64,000 nt of DNA, taken from Nocardiopsis sp. CNR-923. Its GTDB lineage: Bacteria > Actinomycetota > Actinomycetes > Streptosporangiales > Streptosporangiaceae. The first letter of the stretch is position 1. Each line of letters starts with the position of its first letter. The DNA is taken from contig NZ_MKKC01000087.1 in the NCBI RefSeq assembly GCF_001942255.1, forward strand, positions 150,038 through 214,037, in the 5' to 3' direction. The position numbers and the translations under genes were made by a program. The notes below the pieces were generated by a model. It was not told the DNA's origin and did not search any database. It worked only from the letters and a program-made list of their open reading frames with translations. Positions 17,792 through 28,610 of this stretch are shown here, piece after piece.

Positions 17792-20700
17792 TCAGTCCTG
17801 GCCCTCGGCCGCCTCGCCGGCCGCTCCGGGGCCGGAGGCCGCGGCGCCGCTGTTCGCCTCCGCCCCGACGGGGGCCGAACCCACCGTCGGGATGACCTTC
17901 GCGCCGCCCTCCCGACGGGTGACCAGCTTCTCGTGCCCGATCACCGCCACCAGCAGGACCAGACCGATGACGTTGGTCGCGAGGCTGCCCGAGACCAGGC
18001 ACAGGCCTCCCACGACCAGTCCGATCCGCTTGTACCAGGGCAGCGGCCGATCCAGGTACCCGACCAGTCCGAGCGCCACCAGGACCGCGCCGGCCACGCC
18101 GGTCACCGCGGCCACCGCGCCCGTGAACCAGTCCACCTCCTGCAACAGCAGTTCGGGGGAGAACACGAACATGTACGGCATCACGAAGGCCGCGATGGCG
18201 ATGCGCACCGAGTAGAACCCGGTCCGGATCGGGTCGCCGCCGGAGATGCCCGACGCCGCGTAGGCCGCCAGGCACACCGGCGGAGTGATGTCGGCGAGCA
18301 CACCGAAGTAGTAGACGAACAGGTGCGCCATCAACAGCATCGCGAGCCGCTCGTCGACCTCGCCCTCCAGGATCGCCACGATCGCCGGAGCCGCCAACGT
18401 CGCCGTGATGACGTAGTTCGCGGTCGTGGGCAGACCGATGCCCAGAATCAGGCACGCGACCATCGACATGAACAGGACCAGGAACAGGTCCACCCGCATC
18501 GTGCCGACCGCCGCGACCCCGAAGTCCGCGCCCGCGCCGGTCCACGCCAGGAGGGGAGAGGTGGCCACCGACGTCAACAGGGCGGCCAGACCCGCGCTGA
18601 TCGACTCGGCGATCCCCAGCAGACCGCTGCTGAGCTTGAGGCCCAGGTCGGTCGTGGTGATGACACCCGCGATGATGCCCGCCGACGCGCACGCCACGAT
18701 GATCGGGATCGCCAGGCGCGCCGCGCCCACCAGCCCGTCCAGGAACGAGTGCAGGTTCAGCTGGTCCTCGCCCGAGGCGCTCCACCGGTGGAACGCCACC
18801 GACACCGTGATGCCCGCCAGGGTGAGCAGAACGGTGGCGCCCAGAGCCATCATCCCCCGGTCCATACCGGACATGAGCGCCTGGGCGGCGGTCACCAGGA
18901 GCGCCGCGGCGCCCGCCGCGACGACGATCGGCAGGGACAGCCGCATCGCCGCGCCCAGGACCTCGCCCATCGGCCGGACCCCGAACCTGGCCGTCCCCTC
19001 CACACGCCGGAACGGCATGACGAGGAACTGCGTGAGGATGTTGACCACGACCGTGGCCACGACCGCGCCCATCGCCGAGAACATCGGCGAGAAACCCATC
19101 GACAACAGCGCGAAGATCGCCACGACGGGCGCGATGAGGTAGCCGCGGGTGACCATGAGCCGCCGCAGGTTGGGCAGCAGCTCCTTGGGCAGGCCGCCGA
19201 TCCCCATCCGCTTGGCGTCGTAGTGGACCACCACGTACTGCGAGACGAAGAACATCACCGCCGGGATCGCGGCGGCGGTCAGGATCTGCTGGTAGGTGGC
19301 GCCCGTGAACTCGATCATGATGAACGCGCCCGCGCCCATGATCGGCGGCATGATCTGCCCGCCCGTGGAGGAGGCCGCCTCCACCGCGCCCGCGTACTCG
19401 GGCTTGTACCCGGACTTCTTCATCATCGGGATGGTGAACGCGCCGTTGGAGACGGTGTTGGCCACCGAACTCCCCGTGATCGTCCCGGAGAAGGCACTGG
19501 TGACGATGCCGACCTTGGCGGTACCGCCGACGGACGACCCCGTCGCGCCCAGAGCCAGATCCGTGAAGAACCGCTCCATGCCCGTGCGCTGGAGCATCGC
19601 CGCGAAGATCATGAACAGGAAGATGAACGTCGCCGAGATGCCGAGCGGAGTCCCGAACACGCCCTCCGTGCCCACGTACAGGTTGGTGACGATCTGGTCG
19701 ACGCTGGACCCGCGGTGGCGCAGGAACCCGGGCATCGACTGGCCGAAGTAGGCGAACGCGATCAGCGAGCCCGCCAGCACCACCAGCGCCGGACCCAGCA
19801 CCCGGGACGCCGCCACGAGGATCAACAGCAGACCGATCGTCCCGACCGTCACGTAGGTCGCGTTGTAGATGCCGACCGACCGGGTGATCTCCTCGTAGTT
19901 GACGAACATGTACAGACCGGCGAACAGGCCGAGACCGGCCAGCGCGATGTCGAACAGGGGCATCCCCCACACGTTCCAGGGGACGTGCCGCGCGCCCTGG
20001 ACCACGACCAGCACGACGAGCGCCGGACCGAGCACGTTCCACTGCGCGATCCCGGCCAGCCACATGTAGGCCAGGGTCACCGCGCCGACCGCGGTCAGCC
20101 CCCACCGGGTCACGACCGGCCACAGCCAGACCGGGAACACCGACGGGAACCGCGTCAGCGCCACGGCCGCCGCTACGGCGACCGCGACCAGCACCAGGCC
20201 CAGGATCGGCAGGAAGAAGAAACCGCCGCCCGCCTCACTCGTGACCAGGTCCAGCGCGATCAGCACCGAGCCGACCAACAGCGTCCACCCCGCGGAGCTC
20301 TGCGCCCGGGAGGAGTCCGCCGTCCCTCGGGTACGCCACAGTAGAACCCCGGCCCCGCCGATCAGCAGGACCGCGACCAGGCCGAACACCCACTGAGGCA
20401 GGTACAGGTACATGCTCGTGTCCGACCCGGAGAACACGCCGACGCCGATGTAGCCCACCAGCAGGGCGCTGAAGGCCATCGCGCCACCGTAGAAGGGGCC
20501 GTGAGGGCCCTCGGCACGCGGTTTGGTCGGGTACAGCAGGAACACCAGGCCGAGGCCGAGCGCGAGGTGGAACGAGCGCTGCTGAAGGGGTGGCAGCGTC
20601 TGGGTGAACGCGGTCCACAGGTGGAAGACGGCCAGGGCCAGGGCCACGGCGAACACGCCCCAGCGCCACACCGCCCGCAGGTCCGTGCGTACGTCCTCGA

Positions 20701-20884
20701 CCCCCGTGTCCTCGGTGAAGTCGTGCTCCTCCAGAGCCTCCAGATCGCGCTCGATCTCCTCCAGCGCCCGGGGGGCGGGCTCACCGCCGGCGGAGGCTCC
20801 GCCCGCGGTCACTGCGGCACCGGACTCGCCGGCGCCTTCGGTTCGGTCGTCATCACCCTCGTCCTCATCATCAGTGGGGGACAC
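17792..20884 (-). CDS. TRAP transporter fused permease, TAXI type (DctQM fusion)
   Basis: 1030 residues, made almost wholly of hydrophobic helices after an acidic N-terminal stretch of about 60 residues. This is the fused small and large permease of TAXI-type TRAP importers. Conserved segments include STGGQIMPPIMGAGAFIM, GLPTTANYVI and DITPPVCLAAYAASGISGGDP. It imports an organic acid using an ion gradient together with the receptor encoded upstream. It ends in an Ala/Gly/Glu-rich tail. It is the third gene of the receptor-DUF1850-permease operon, 10 nt after the DUF1850 gene. The substrate cannot be read from sequence; glutamate or dicarboxylates are known for some relatives. Confidence 0.92.
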   Translation of the reverse strand: MSPTDDEDEGDDDRTEGAGESGAAVTAGGASAGGEPAPRALEEIERDLEALEEHDFTEDTGVEDVRTDLRAVWRWGVFAVALALAVFHLWTAFTQTLPPLQQRSFHLALGLGLVFLLYPTKPRAEGPHGPFYGGAMAFSALLVGYIGVGVFSGSDTSMYLYLPQWVFGLVAVLLIGGAGVLLWRTRGTADSSRAQSSAGWTLLVGSVLIALDLVTSEAGGGFFFLPILGLVLVAVAVAAAVALTRFPSVFPVWLWPVVTRWGLTAVGAVTLAYMWLAGIAQWNVLGPALVVLVVVQGARHVPWNVWGMPLFDIALAGLGLFAGLYMFVNYEEITRSVGIYNATYVTVGTIGLLLILVAASRVLGPALVVLAGSLIAFAYFGQSMPGFLRHRGSSVDQIVTNLYVGTEGVFGTPLGISATFIFLFMIFAAMLQRTGMERFFTDLALGATGSSVGGTAKVGIVTSAFSGTITGSSVANTVSNGAFTIPMMKKSGYKPEYAGAVEAASSTGGQIMPPIMGAGAFIMIEFTGATYQQILTAAAIPAVMFFVSQYVVVHYDAKRMGIGGLPKELLPNLRRLMVTRGYLIAPVVAIFALLSMGFSPMFSAMGAVVATVVVNILTQFLVMPFRRVEGTARFGVRPMGEVLGAAMRLSLPIVVAAGAAALLVTAAQALMSGMDRGMMALGATVLLTLAGITVSVAFHRWSASGEDQLNLHSFLDGLVGAARLAIPIIVACASAGIIAGVITTTDLGLKLSSGLLGIAESISAGLAALLTSVATSPLLAWTGAGADFGVAAVGTMRVDLFLVLFMSMVACLILGIGLPTTANYVITATLAAPAIVAILEGEVDERLAMLLMAHLFVYYFGVLADITPPVCLAAYAASGISGGDPIRTGFYSVRIAIAAFVMPYMFVFSPELLLQEVDWFTGAVAAVTGVAGAVLVALGLVGYLDRPLPWYKRIGLVVGGLCLVSGSLATNVIGLVLLVAVIGHEKLVTRREGGAKVIPTVGSAPVGAEANSGAAASGPGAAGEAAEGQD

Positions 20885-20894
20885 CCCACGGCCT

Positions 20895-21431
20895 TCACAT
20901 CAGGTGCGCGCCCGGATGGGTCTGCACGTACAGCTCCACGCTCGCACCGGGGTCCACCACGTCCAGGAGCCGAAACTCCCGGCCCCGCAGCGTCAGCCGG
21001 TGGTCGACGTCAGACGTCCCCACGACCATCAGCACCGTGCCGAGCGGACGCCCGTGGTGGTCGACGCGATAGCCCTCGCCCCCCTGGACGAAGGTCGAGG
21101 TCACCCCGTCGACCGTCTCCGGCCCCGAGGGGAGGTTGGCCCCGTGGGCGTCGGCGCGGATCTCCTCCAGCGCCAGCCCCGAGGAAGGCGAGACCGAGTA
21201 GACCTCGTGCACCGGACGCCGGTGCACGGAGTGCGTGTGGCTGAGCTCGATCCGGTCCCCGATCTGGACCGGAACGCTGAGGACGGGCGACTCCCGACCG
21301 TACACGCGGACGGCGAACCAGGAGGAGCCCGTGTCCGCGGAGCCGGTCAGGAGCAACACGCACCCCAGCAGGACCGCCGCAAGCGCAGGGCCGCCCGGAA
21401 TCCACCGGACGGCCCTGGGCGAACCGGTCAT
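20895..21431 (-). CDS. DUF1850 domain protein of the TRAP-TAXI operon
   Basis: 178 residues, with one N-terminal hydrophobic segment (GGPALAAVLLGCVLLLTG) and then a predicted extracytoplasmic domain. The segment IELSHTHSVHRRPVHEVY is the hallmark of DUF1850, found next to TAXI transporters. The ATG overlaps the receptor stop by one base (TGATG), so translation is coupled. Its role is not established; it probably assists the transporter. Confidence 0.85.
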   Translation of the reverse strand: MTGSPRAVRWIPGGPALAAVLLGCVLLLTGSADTGSSWFAVRVYGRESPVLSVPVQIGDRIELSHTHSVHRRPVHEVYSVSPSSGLALEEIRADAHGANLPSGPETVDGVTSTFVQGGEGYRVDHHGRPLGTVLMVVGTSDVDHRLTLRGREFRLLDVVDPGASVELYVQTHPGAHLM

Positions 21432-22471
21432 CAGTCGAGGAGCCCCTGCTCCTCGTAGAAGCGCTGGGCGCCGGGGTGCAGTTCCATCGAGCCCAGACCG
21501 TCCAGTGCGGTCTCCAGCAGGACCTGGCCGCCGACGTCGTGGCCGATGTCGCCAGCGTCCTCGTACATCACGCGGACCAGGTCGTAGGCGAGCTGCTCGT
21601 CCAGGGCCGAGGTCGTGTACAGGGTCGCCCACTGGGTCAGGGTGACGACGTCCTCGTCCTGGCCGTTGTAGGTGCCGCCCTCGATGGTCAGCGGGCTGTA
21701 GCTCGGGTCTTCGGCCATCAGGGTCTCGGCCTCCTCACCCTCCAGCGGCAGCAGCCGGACGTCGTTGCTCGCCGACACCTCGACGATGCCCGCCGCTGGC
21801 ACGGACAGGATGCCGAAGGCGGCGTCGACCTGGCCGTCGCCCAGCGCCGTGGCCGCGTCGCCGAACGTGCTGTCATAGGCGTTGATGTCCGCGTCCGGGT
21901 CCAGACCGTAGGCCTCCAGGATCTGGCGGGCGGCGACCTCGGTGCCGCTGCCGGGCGGACCGATCTCGACGTTCATGCCCTCCAGGTCCGCGACCGACTC
22001 GATGTCGGAGTCGGCGCGGACGACGATCTGCATGACCTCGGGGTAGATGTTGCCGAGCGCGCGGATCCCGTCGGGGCTGGCGAGCGGCTCCTCCTCGAAG
22101 GGACCGGTGCTGCTCTGGGCCTGCATGGCCACACCGTTGACCGCCATGATGAGTTCGCTCTGGTCGATCTCTCCGGCGTCCGCGTCCTCGGTCTCACCCT
22201 CCAGGGCACGCAGGTTCTGCACCGAGGCGCCGGTGGCGAACGTGTCCACCTGGACGTTCTCGATGTTGTTGCTCCACAGCTGCGCGATCTCGCCGCCGAG
22301 GGGGTAGTAGGTACCGCCGGTGGACCCCGTGGCGAGCTGGAGGAATGTGGTCTCCGAATCGTCGCCGCCGGGACCTTCGACGTCCTCGGGGGCCGCGCAG
22401 GCCGACAGGGCGACCACACCGGCCGCGGCGATCGCCACGGAGGCCCGGATGGTCCCGCGTCCCTTGCTCAT
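21431..22471 (-). CDS. TAXI family TRAP transporter solute receptor, lipoprotein
   Basis: 346 residues. A signal peptide ends in a lipobox with VALSAC, so Cys25 is likely lipid-anchored. The mature part begins with the TAXI signature ATGSTGGTYYPLGG and contains NVEIGPPGSGTEVAARQILEAYG and the DAAFGILSVPAAGIVEV core. It binds substrate outside the membrane and delivers it to the fused permease. ATG 22471 is preceded by GAGAGGAAG, and the reading frame open beyond it (to 22558) has no signal character. First gene of the three-gene operon. Confidence 0.92.
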   Translation of the reverse strand: MSKGRGTIRASVAIAAAGVVALSACAAPEDVEGPGGDDSETTFLQLATGSTGGTYYPLGGEIAQLWSNNIENVQVDTFATGASVQNLRALEGETEDADAGEIDQSELIMAVNGVAMQAQSSTGPFEEEPLASPDGIRALGNIYPEVMQIVVRADSDIESVADLEGMNVEIGPPGSGTEVAARQILEAYGLDPDADINAYDSTFGDAATALGDGQVDAAFGILSVPAAGIVEVSASNDVRLLPLEGEEAETLMAEDPSYSPLTIEGGTYNGQDEDVVTLTQWATLYTTSALDEQLAYDLVRVMYEDAGDIGHDVGGQVLLETALDGLGSMELHPGAQRFYEEQGLLD

Positions 22472-22782
22472 CGCTGGCTTCCTCTCTAGCAGTACGGGTG
22501 ACGACAGGGCCCGGGCCGCGCGCGGCGGTCCGCCGCGGAGTCCCCGGCCAGCCATCACCTGGTGATATCCGCGAAAGCATAGAACGGCGCATCGATCCTC
22601 GCCGTGTCGGAGCAGTCACGAATGGAGAACGATACTCAGCGGTCGACCCCGCCTCCGCCGCGTCACAGGCTATGGCCTGCGACAACGCACGCCCTGACGA
22701 ACTGATCTCCCGAAGCGGGGGCGTGGACGACTAAGGTCGACATGTCATCAGTTTTCCATCCACGACCCTTCCTGAGCGGGAC
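22472..22782. other. divergent intergenic region, TAXI operon / S9 peptidase
   Basis: 311 bases without a gene. It must hold the promoters of both divergent units. A somewhat AT-richer patch lies near 22560-22640, but I find no convincing palindrome or promoter pair. Confidence 0.5.
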
Positions 22783-24927
22783 ATGTCTGAACAGTCAAGC
22801 CCCCACGGCTCATGGCCCTCGCCCATCAGCGCCGGTGACGTCGCCCGAGGTGTGCACCGGATGTCGTTCCCCTCCGTCGTCGGAGACGAGATCTGGTGGG
22901 AGGAGGAGCGCCCGACGGAGGGCGGACGCTCCACCATCCTGCGCCGGAACGCCGACGGCGCGATCGTCGAACTGCTGTCCGCGCCCTGGAGCGCGTGCAC
23001 GCGCGTGCACGAGTACGGGGGACGGTCCTACCTCCCGGTGCCCCGGCGTGACGACAAAGCCCTCACCCGCATCGGCATCGTCTTCGCCAACGCCGATGAC
23101 CAGCGCCTCTACCTGCTCGAACGCGACTCCTCGACACCGACCCCGCTGACCCCGGAGCCCGACCGCCCCGCCGCGCTGCGCTACGCCGACCCGACGCTGA
23201 GCGCCGACGGCAAGCAGATCCTGTGCGTACGCGAGGAACACGTCGCGGACGGCGTGCGCCGGGCCGTGGTGACGGTTCCCCTGTCCGGCCGGGGCGCCGA
23301 GGACCCGGCTGCGATCCGCGTCCTGGCCTCCGGCGCCGACTTCTACGCCTCGCCCGTCCCCTCCCCCGACGGCCAACGCCTGGCGTACGTGCGGTGGAAC
23401 CACCCGAGGATGCCCTGGGACGGCACCGAGCTGCGGCTCGGTCGACTGGAGGGCGCGGCACTCACCGCGGAGGTCACGCTCAAGGGCGGGGTCGACGAGT
23501 CCGTCCTCTCGCCGACGTGGGTGGACGCCGACACCCTGTACCTGGCCTCGGACTGGCCGGGGTTCTGGAACCTCTACCAGGCGGGCGTGACCGGGCAGGC
23601 GCTGGCGCTCTACCCGGCGGAGGAGGAGTTCCACGCCCCGCCGGGCCGCCTGGGCCACCGGTCCTACGCGGTGCTGGACTCCGGGAAGGTCGTGGTGCTG
23701 CACGGAAACGCCGACCTGTCGCCCAGCGTGTACGACCCCGACACCCTGGAACTGACCCCCGTGGCCACCGACCTCACCGCCTGGTCGCAGGTGGACTCGG
23801 ACGGGGCCGTCGTCGTCGCGATCGCCGCCTCCCCCACGCGCCCGCAGTGCCTGGTACGTCTGCATCCGGAAACGGGACGGGTCGAGGTGCTGCGCGAGTC
23901 GCTGGACGCCCTGCCCGACACCGCCTACCTGCCCTTTCCCGAGCACGTGACGCTGCCCGGACGGTACGGCTCGCCGGTGCACGCCAACGTGTACCGGCCG
24001 AGCCACCCCGAGATCACCGCCGAGGGTCCCGCACCGTTCGTCGTGTGGGTGCACGGCGGCCCCGTCGCGCACGCCTCACAGGAGCTCGACCTGGCCAAGG
24101 CCTACTTCACGAGCCGCGGCATCGGTGTCGTGGACGTCAACTACGGGGGATCCACGGGCTACGGCCGTTCCTACCGCACGCGCGTGCACAAGGAGTGGGG
24201 CGTGGTCGACGTGGAGGACGCGGCGGCCGCGGCGCGCGCCCTCGTCGAGCAGGGAGTGGCCGACCCGGAGCGGCTGGCGATCCGGGGACCGAGCGCCGGC
24301 GGCTTCACCGCCCTGCTCTCGCTGACCGGGAACATGTTCGCCTGCGGAGTGTCCTACTACGGGGTGGCGGACCTGCTCGGGCTGGCGGAGACCACCCACG
24401 ACTTCGAGTCGCGGTTCCTGGACTCGCTGGTGGGAACGTTGCCGGGGTTCACGGAGCGGTACCGCGAGCGGTCGCCGATCAACCGGATCGACGAGATCGA
24501 CGTGCCGGCCCTCCTGCTCCAGGGGACCGACGACCGGGTGGTCACGCCCGACCAGGCGTTCACCATGGCCACCGCCCTGGGAAAGCGCGGGGTGCCCTAC
24601 GCGCTGCTGGAGTTCGAAGGCGAGGCGCACGGGTTCCGGTCGGCGGCCTCGCGCGTGCGCGCACTGGAGGCGGAGCTGGCCTTCTACGCGCGGGTGTTCG
24701 GCTTCGACGCGGACGTGGCGCCGCTGACCCTGGCGACCGAACCGCCCGCGCCGCGCCCGGAGCCGGAGGCGGCGGAAGGAGCCGAGGCGGCGAACGGAAC
24801 CGGGGAGGCCGAAGGGGCGGGGGGCGCGCAGACCTCGGAGGGCGAGGCGGCTCCGGACACCGCCGACGCACCGGTCGGGGACGCGGTCGCGCCGTCGCCG
24901 GCCGAGGGCGGCGGGACCGGCGACTGA
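22783..24927 (+). CDS. S9 family prolyl oligopeptidase-type serine peptidase
   Basis: 714 residues: an N-terminal beta-propeller (about 1-400) and a C-terminal alpha/beta hydrolase domain. The catalytic triad is visible: Ser in RGPSAGGFTALLS near residue 500, Asp in GTDDRVV near 582 and His in EAHGF near 614. It probably cleaves small peptides (acylaminoacyl or dipeptidyl type) in the cytosol, as no signal peptide is seen. The last 75 residues form an Ala/Glu/Gly-rich, strongly acidic low-complexity tail, unusual for the family. ATG 22783 is the best start; its ribosome site is weak. Confidence 0.9.
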   Translation: MSEQSSPHGSWPSPISAGDVARGVHRMSFPSVVGDEIWWEEERPTEGGRSTILRRNADGAIVELLSAPWSACTRVHEYGGRSYLPVPRRDDKALTRIGIVFANADDQRLYLLERDSSTPTPLTPEPDRPAALRYADPTLSADGKQILCVREEHVADGVRRAVVTVPLSGRGAEDPAAIRVLASGADFYASPVPSPDGQRLAYVRWNHPRMPWDGTELRLGRLEGAALTAEVTLKGGVDESVLSPTWVDADTLYLASDWPGFWNLYQAGVTGQALALYPAEEEFHAPPGRLGHRSYAVLDSGKVVVLHGNADLSPSVYDPDTLELTPVATDLTAWSQVDSDGAVVVAIAASPTRPQCLVRLHPETGRVEVLRESLDALPDTAYLPFPEHVTLPGRYGSPVHANVYRPSHPEITAEGPAPFVVWVHGGPVAHASQELDLAKAYFTSRGIGVVDVNYGGSTGYGRSYRTRVHKEWGVVDVEDAAAAARALVEQGVADPERLAIRGPSAGGFTALLSLTGNMFACGVSYYGVADLLGLAETTHDFESRFLDSLVGTLPGFTERYRERSPINRIDEIDVPALLLQGTDDRVVTPDQAFTMATALGKRGVPYALLEFEGEAHGFRSAASRVRALEAELAFYARVFGFDADVAPLTLATEPPAPRPEPEAAEGAEAANGTGEAEGAGGAQTSEGEAAPDTADAPVGDAVAPSPAEGGGTGD

Positions 24928-25246
24928 CGGTCGGCCACAGGCGGCGACGCGGTCTGGCGGGACGAGCGGACCACGCCCACGCTCGAATCGGGGTACGCGC
25001 GTCGCCCGTGGGCGCGTGGGGCGCCCCCGAATCCAGTATCCCCCTGGAGCGCGCCGATCCGCCGAACGAGTCCCGCCCTGTCGGCTGCTGGGGCTGGCGG
25101 CCGTCCCGTCGTGCCGGGATTCCTCAACCGGGCCGGGGAGGGCCGGACCCCGCACCGCGCGTGGCCCGGTCTCGCCGTGGTCCCCGTGGTGGCCTCCGGA
25201 GACGTGCGTGAGAGTCGGTGGCGAGCCCGTCCCGGCCTGGCAGCGG
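24928..25246. other. convergent gap between the S9 peptidase gene and recX
   Basis: 319 bases without a gene. It contains only short GC-rich partial hairpins. I see no tRNA, repeat or clear terminator. Confidence 0.5.
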
Positions 25247-25817
25247 TCAGAGTTCCGGATCGTCCCATTCGACCTCGGCGCCCTCGCGTTCGAGCTCCTC
25301 CCGCACCACCCGGTAGGCCAGCCCGGACGAGTAGCCCTTGCGGGCGAGCACGCCCAGGGCCCGGCGGATCCGGGTGTCGGGGTCCTTGCCCCGGGACATG
25401 TCCAGCCGTCGGCGGGCGAGATCGCGGGCGGCTTCCACCTCGTCCTCGTCCGACAGGTGGGCGACGGCGTCGCGGACGGTGTCCTCCTCCACCCCGCGGG
25501 TGCGCAGTTCCCTGGCCAGGGCCCGCCGGGACAGGCCCCGCCCGTGGTGGCGGGAGGTCACCCACGCGTTCGCGAAGGCCGCGTCGTCGATGAGTCCGGC
25601 GTCGCCGAAGGCGCCGAGCACCGACGCGACGGTCTCCTCGGAGAACTCCCGGCGCAGCAGGGCCCGTTCCAGTTGGGCCCGGGTGCGCGGGGAATGCGTG
25701 AGCATGCGCAGGCACAGAGCCCGCGCCCTGGCCTCGGGGTCCTCCCCGAGCGGGCGGGACCCGCCCGGGGAGATCTCGTCCTCGGGTGACACGGAGCGGT
25801 CCGCGGACCGGCGCCGG

Positions 25818-25825
<8 letters not shown>
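25247..25825 (-). CDS. recX: regulatory protein RecX
   Basis: 192 residues with three RecX-type helical repeats: [20 protein letters not shown], then [16 protein letters not shown] with [16 protein letters not shown], then a third repeat to the C-terminus. RecX blocks or destabilises RecA filaments. The ATG ([11 protein letters not shown]) overlaps the recA stop by 8 nt, so the two are co-transcribed. The first 30 residues are not conserved. Confidence 0.93.
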
Positions 25826-28073
<2,248 letters not shown>

Positions 28074-28174
28074 GGGGTACCCCTGTTGGTCGATGCCTTC
28101 TTCTTCATGATGCGCACGACGCTACGCGGTCGGTACGACAAACGCGACGCCCGACCTCCGTCTGTGGACAACCC

Positions 28175-28196
28175 ACACTACCCGAACCTCTGTTCG
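28175..28196 (-). promoter_or_regulatory. LexA (SOS) box and -10 element of recA
   Basis: CGAAC-CTCT-GTTCG at 28183-28196 is an exact match to the actinobacterial LexA half-sites. On the minus strand TAGTGT (28175-28180) follows 2 nt later as a -10. LexA would cover the promoter and release it on DNA damage. Confidence 0.8.
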
Positions 28197-28244
28197 ATTG
28201 TTCGAACGAGTCCCGCACCCGCCGACGGCCGCTCCCGGGCGGCC

Positions 28245-28439
28245 TCAGCGGACGGACGGGGGAAGGCCGAACGCCTCGCACACGGCGCGCCACACGTCCT
28301 TGGCGCCCACCCCGTCGGCGAGCGCCTGTTGGACCGTGCGCGAACCGAGCCCCTCGATGACGTAGTCCTTGGCCAGGCTCTCCGCGTAGGCCTCGCCGAA
28401 CTGCTCGTGCATGTTCCGCCAGAAAACCGTGAGTCTCAT
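28245..28439 (-). CDS. DUF3046 domain protein
   Basis: 64 residues, starting MRLTVFWRNMHEQFGEAYAES and ending FGLPPSVR. This is the small actinobacterial DUF3046 family, which is regularly found next to recA. Function unknown. I chose ATG 28439 because it matches the family start; the frame stays open further upstream without similarity. It lies upstream of the LexA box and is transcribed in the recA direction. Confidence 0.88.
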   Translation of the reverse strand: MRLTVFWRNMHEQFGEAYAESLAKDYVIEGLGSRTVQQALADGVGAKDVWRAVCEAFGLPPSVR

Positions 28440-28610
28440 CGGTCCCAGTATCGGCGATCGCCGCCTCCTTCGCTCCACCGCCGGGAGAACGTCTCGGCCA
28501 CGGGGACTACCGCGCCGAAGGCGCCGATTGAGGGTGTCCCACCCCTCCGCGCGGCGGCCGCTGGGGGGTGGGCTGAGGGGTGGAGGGTGACGGGAGGGCA
28601 CACTGACTCC

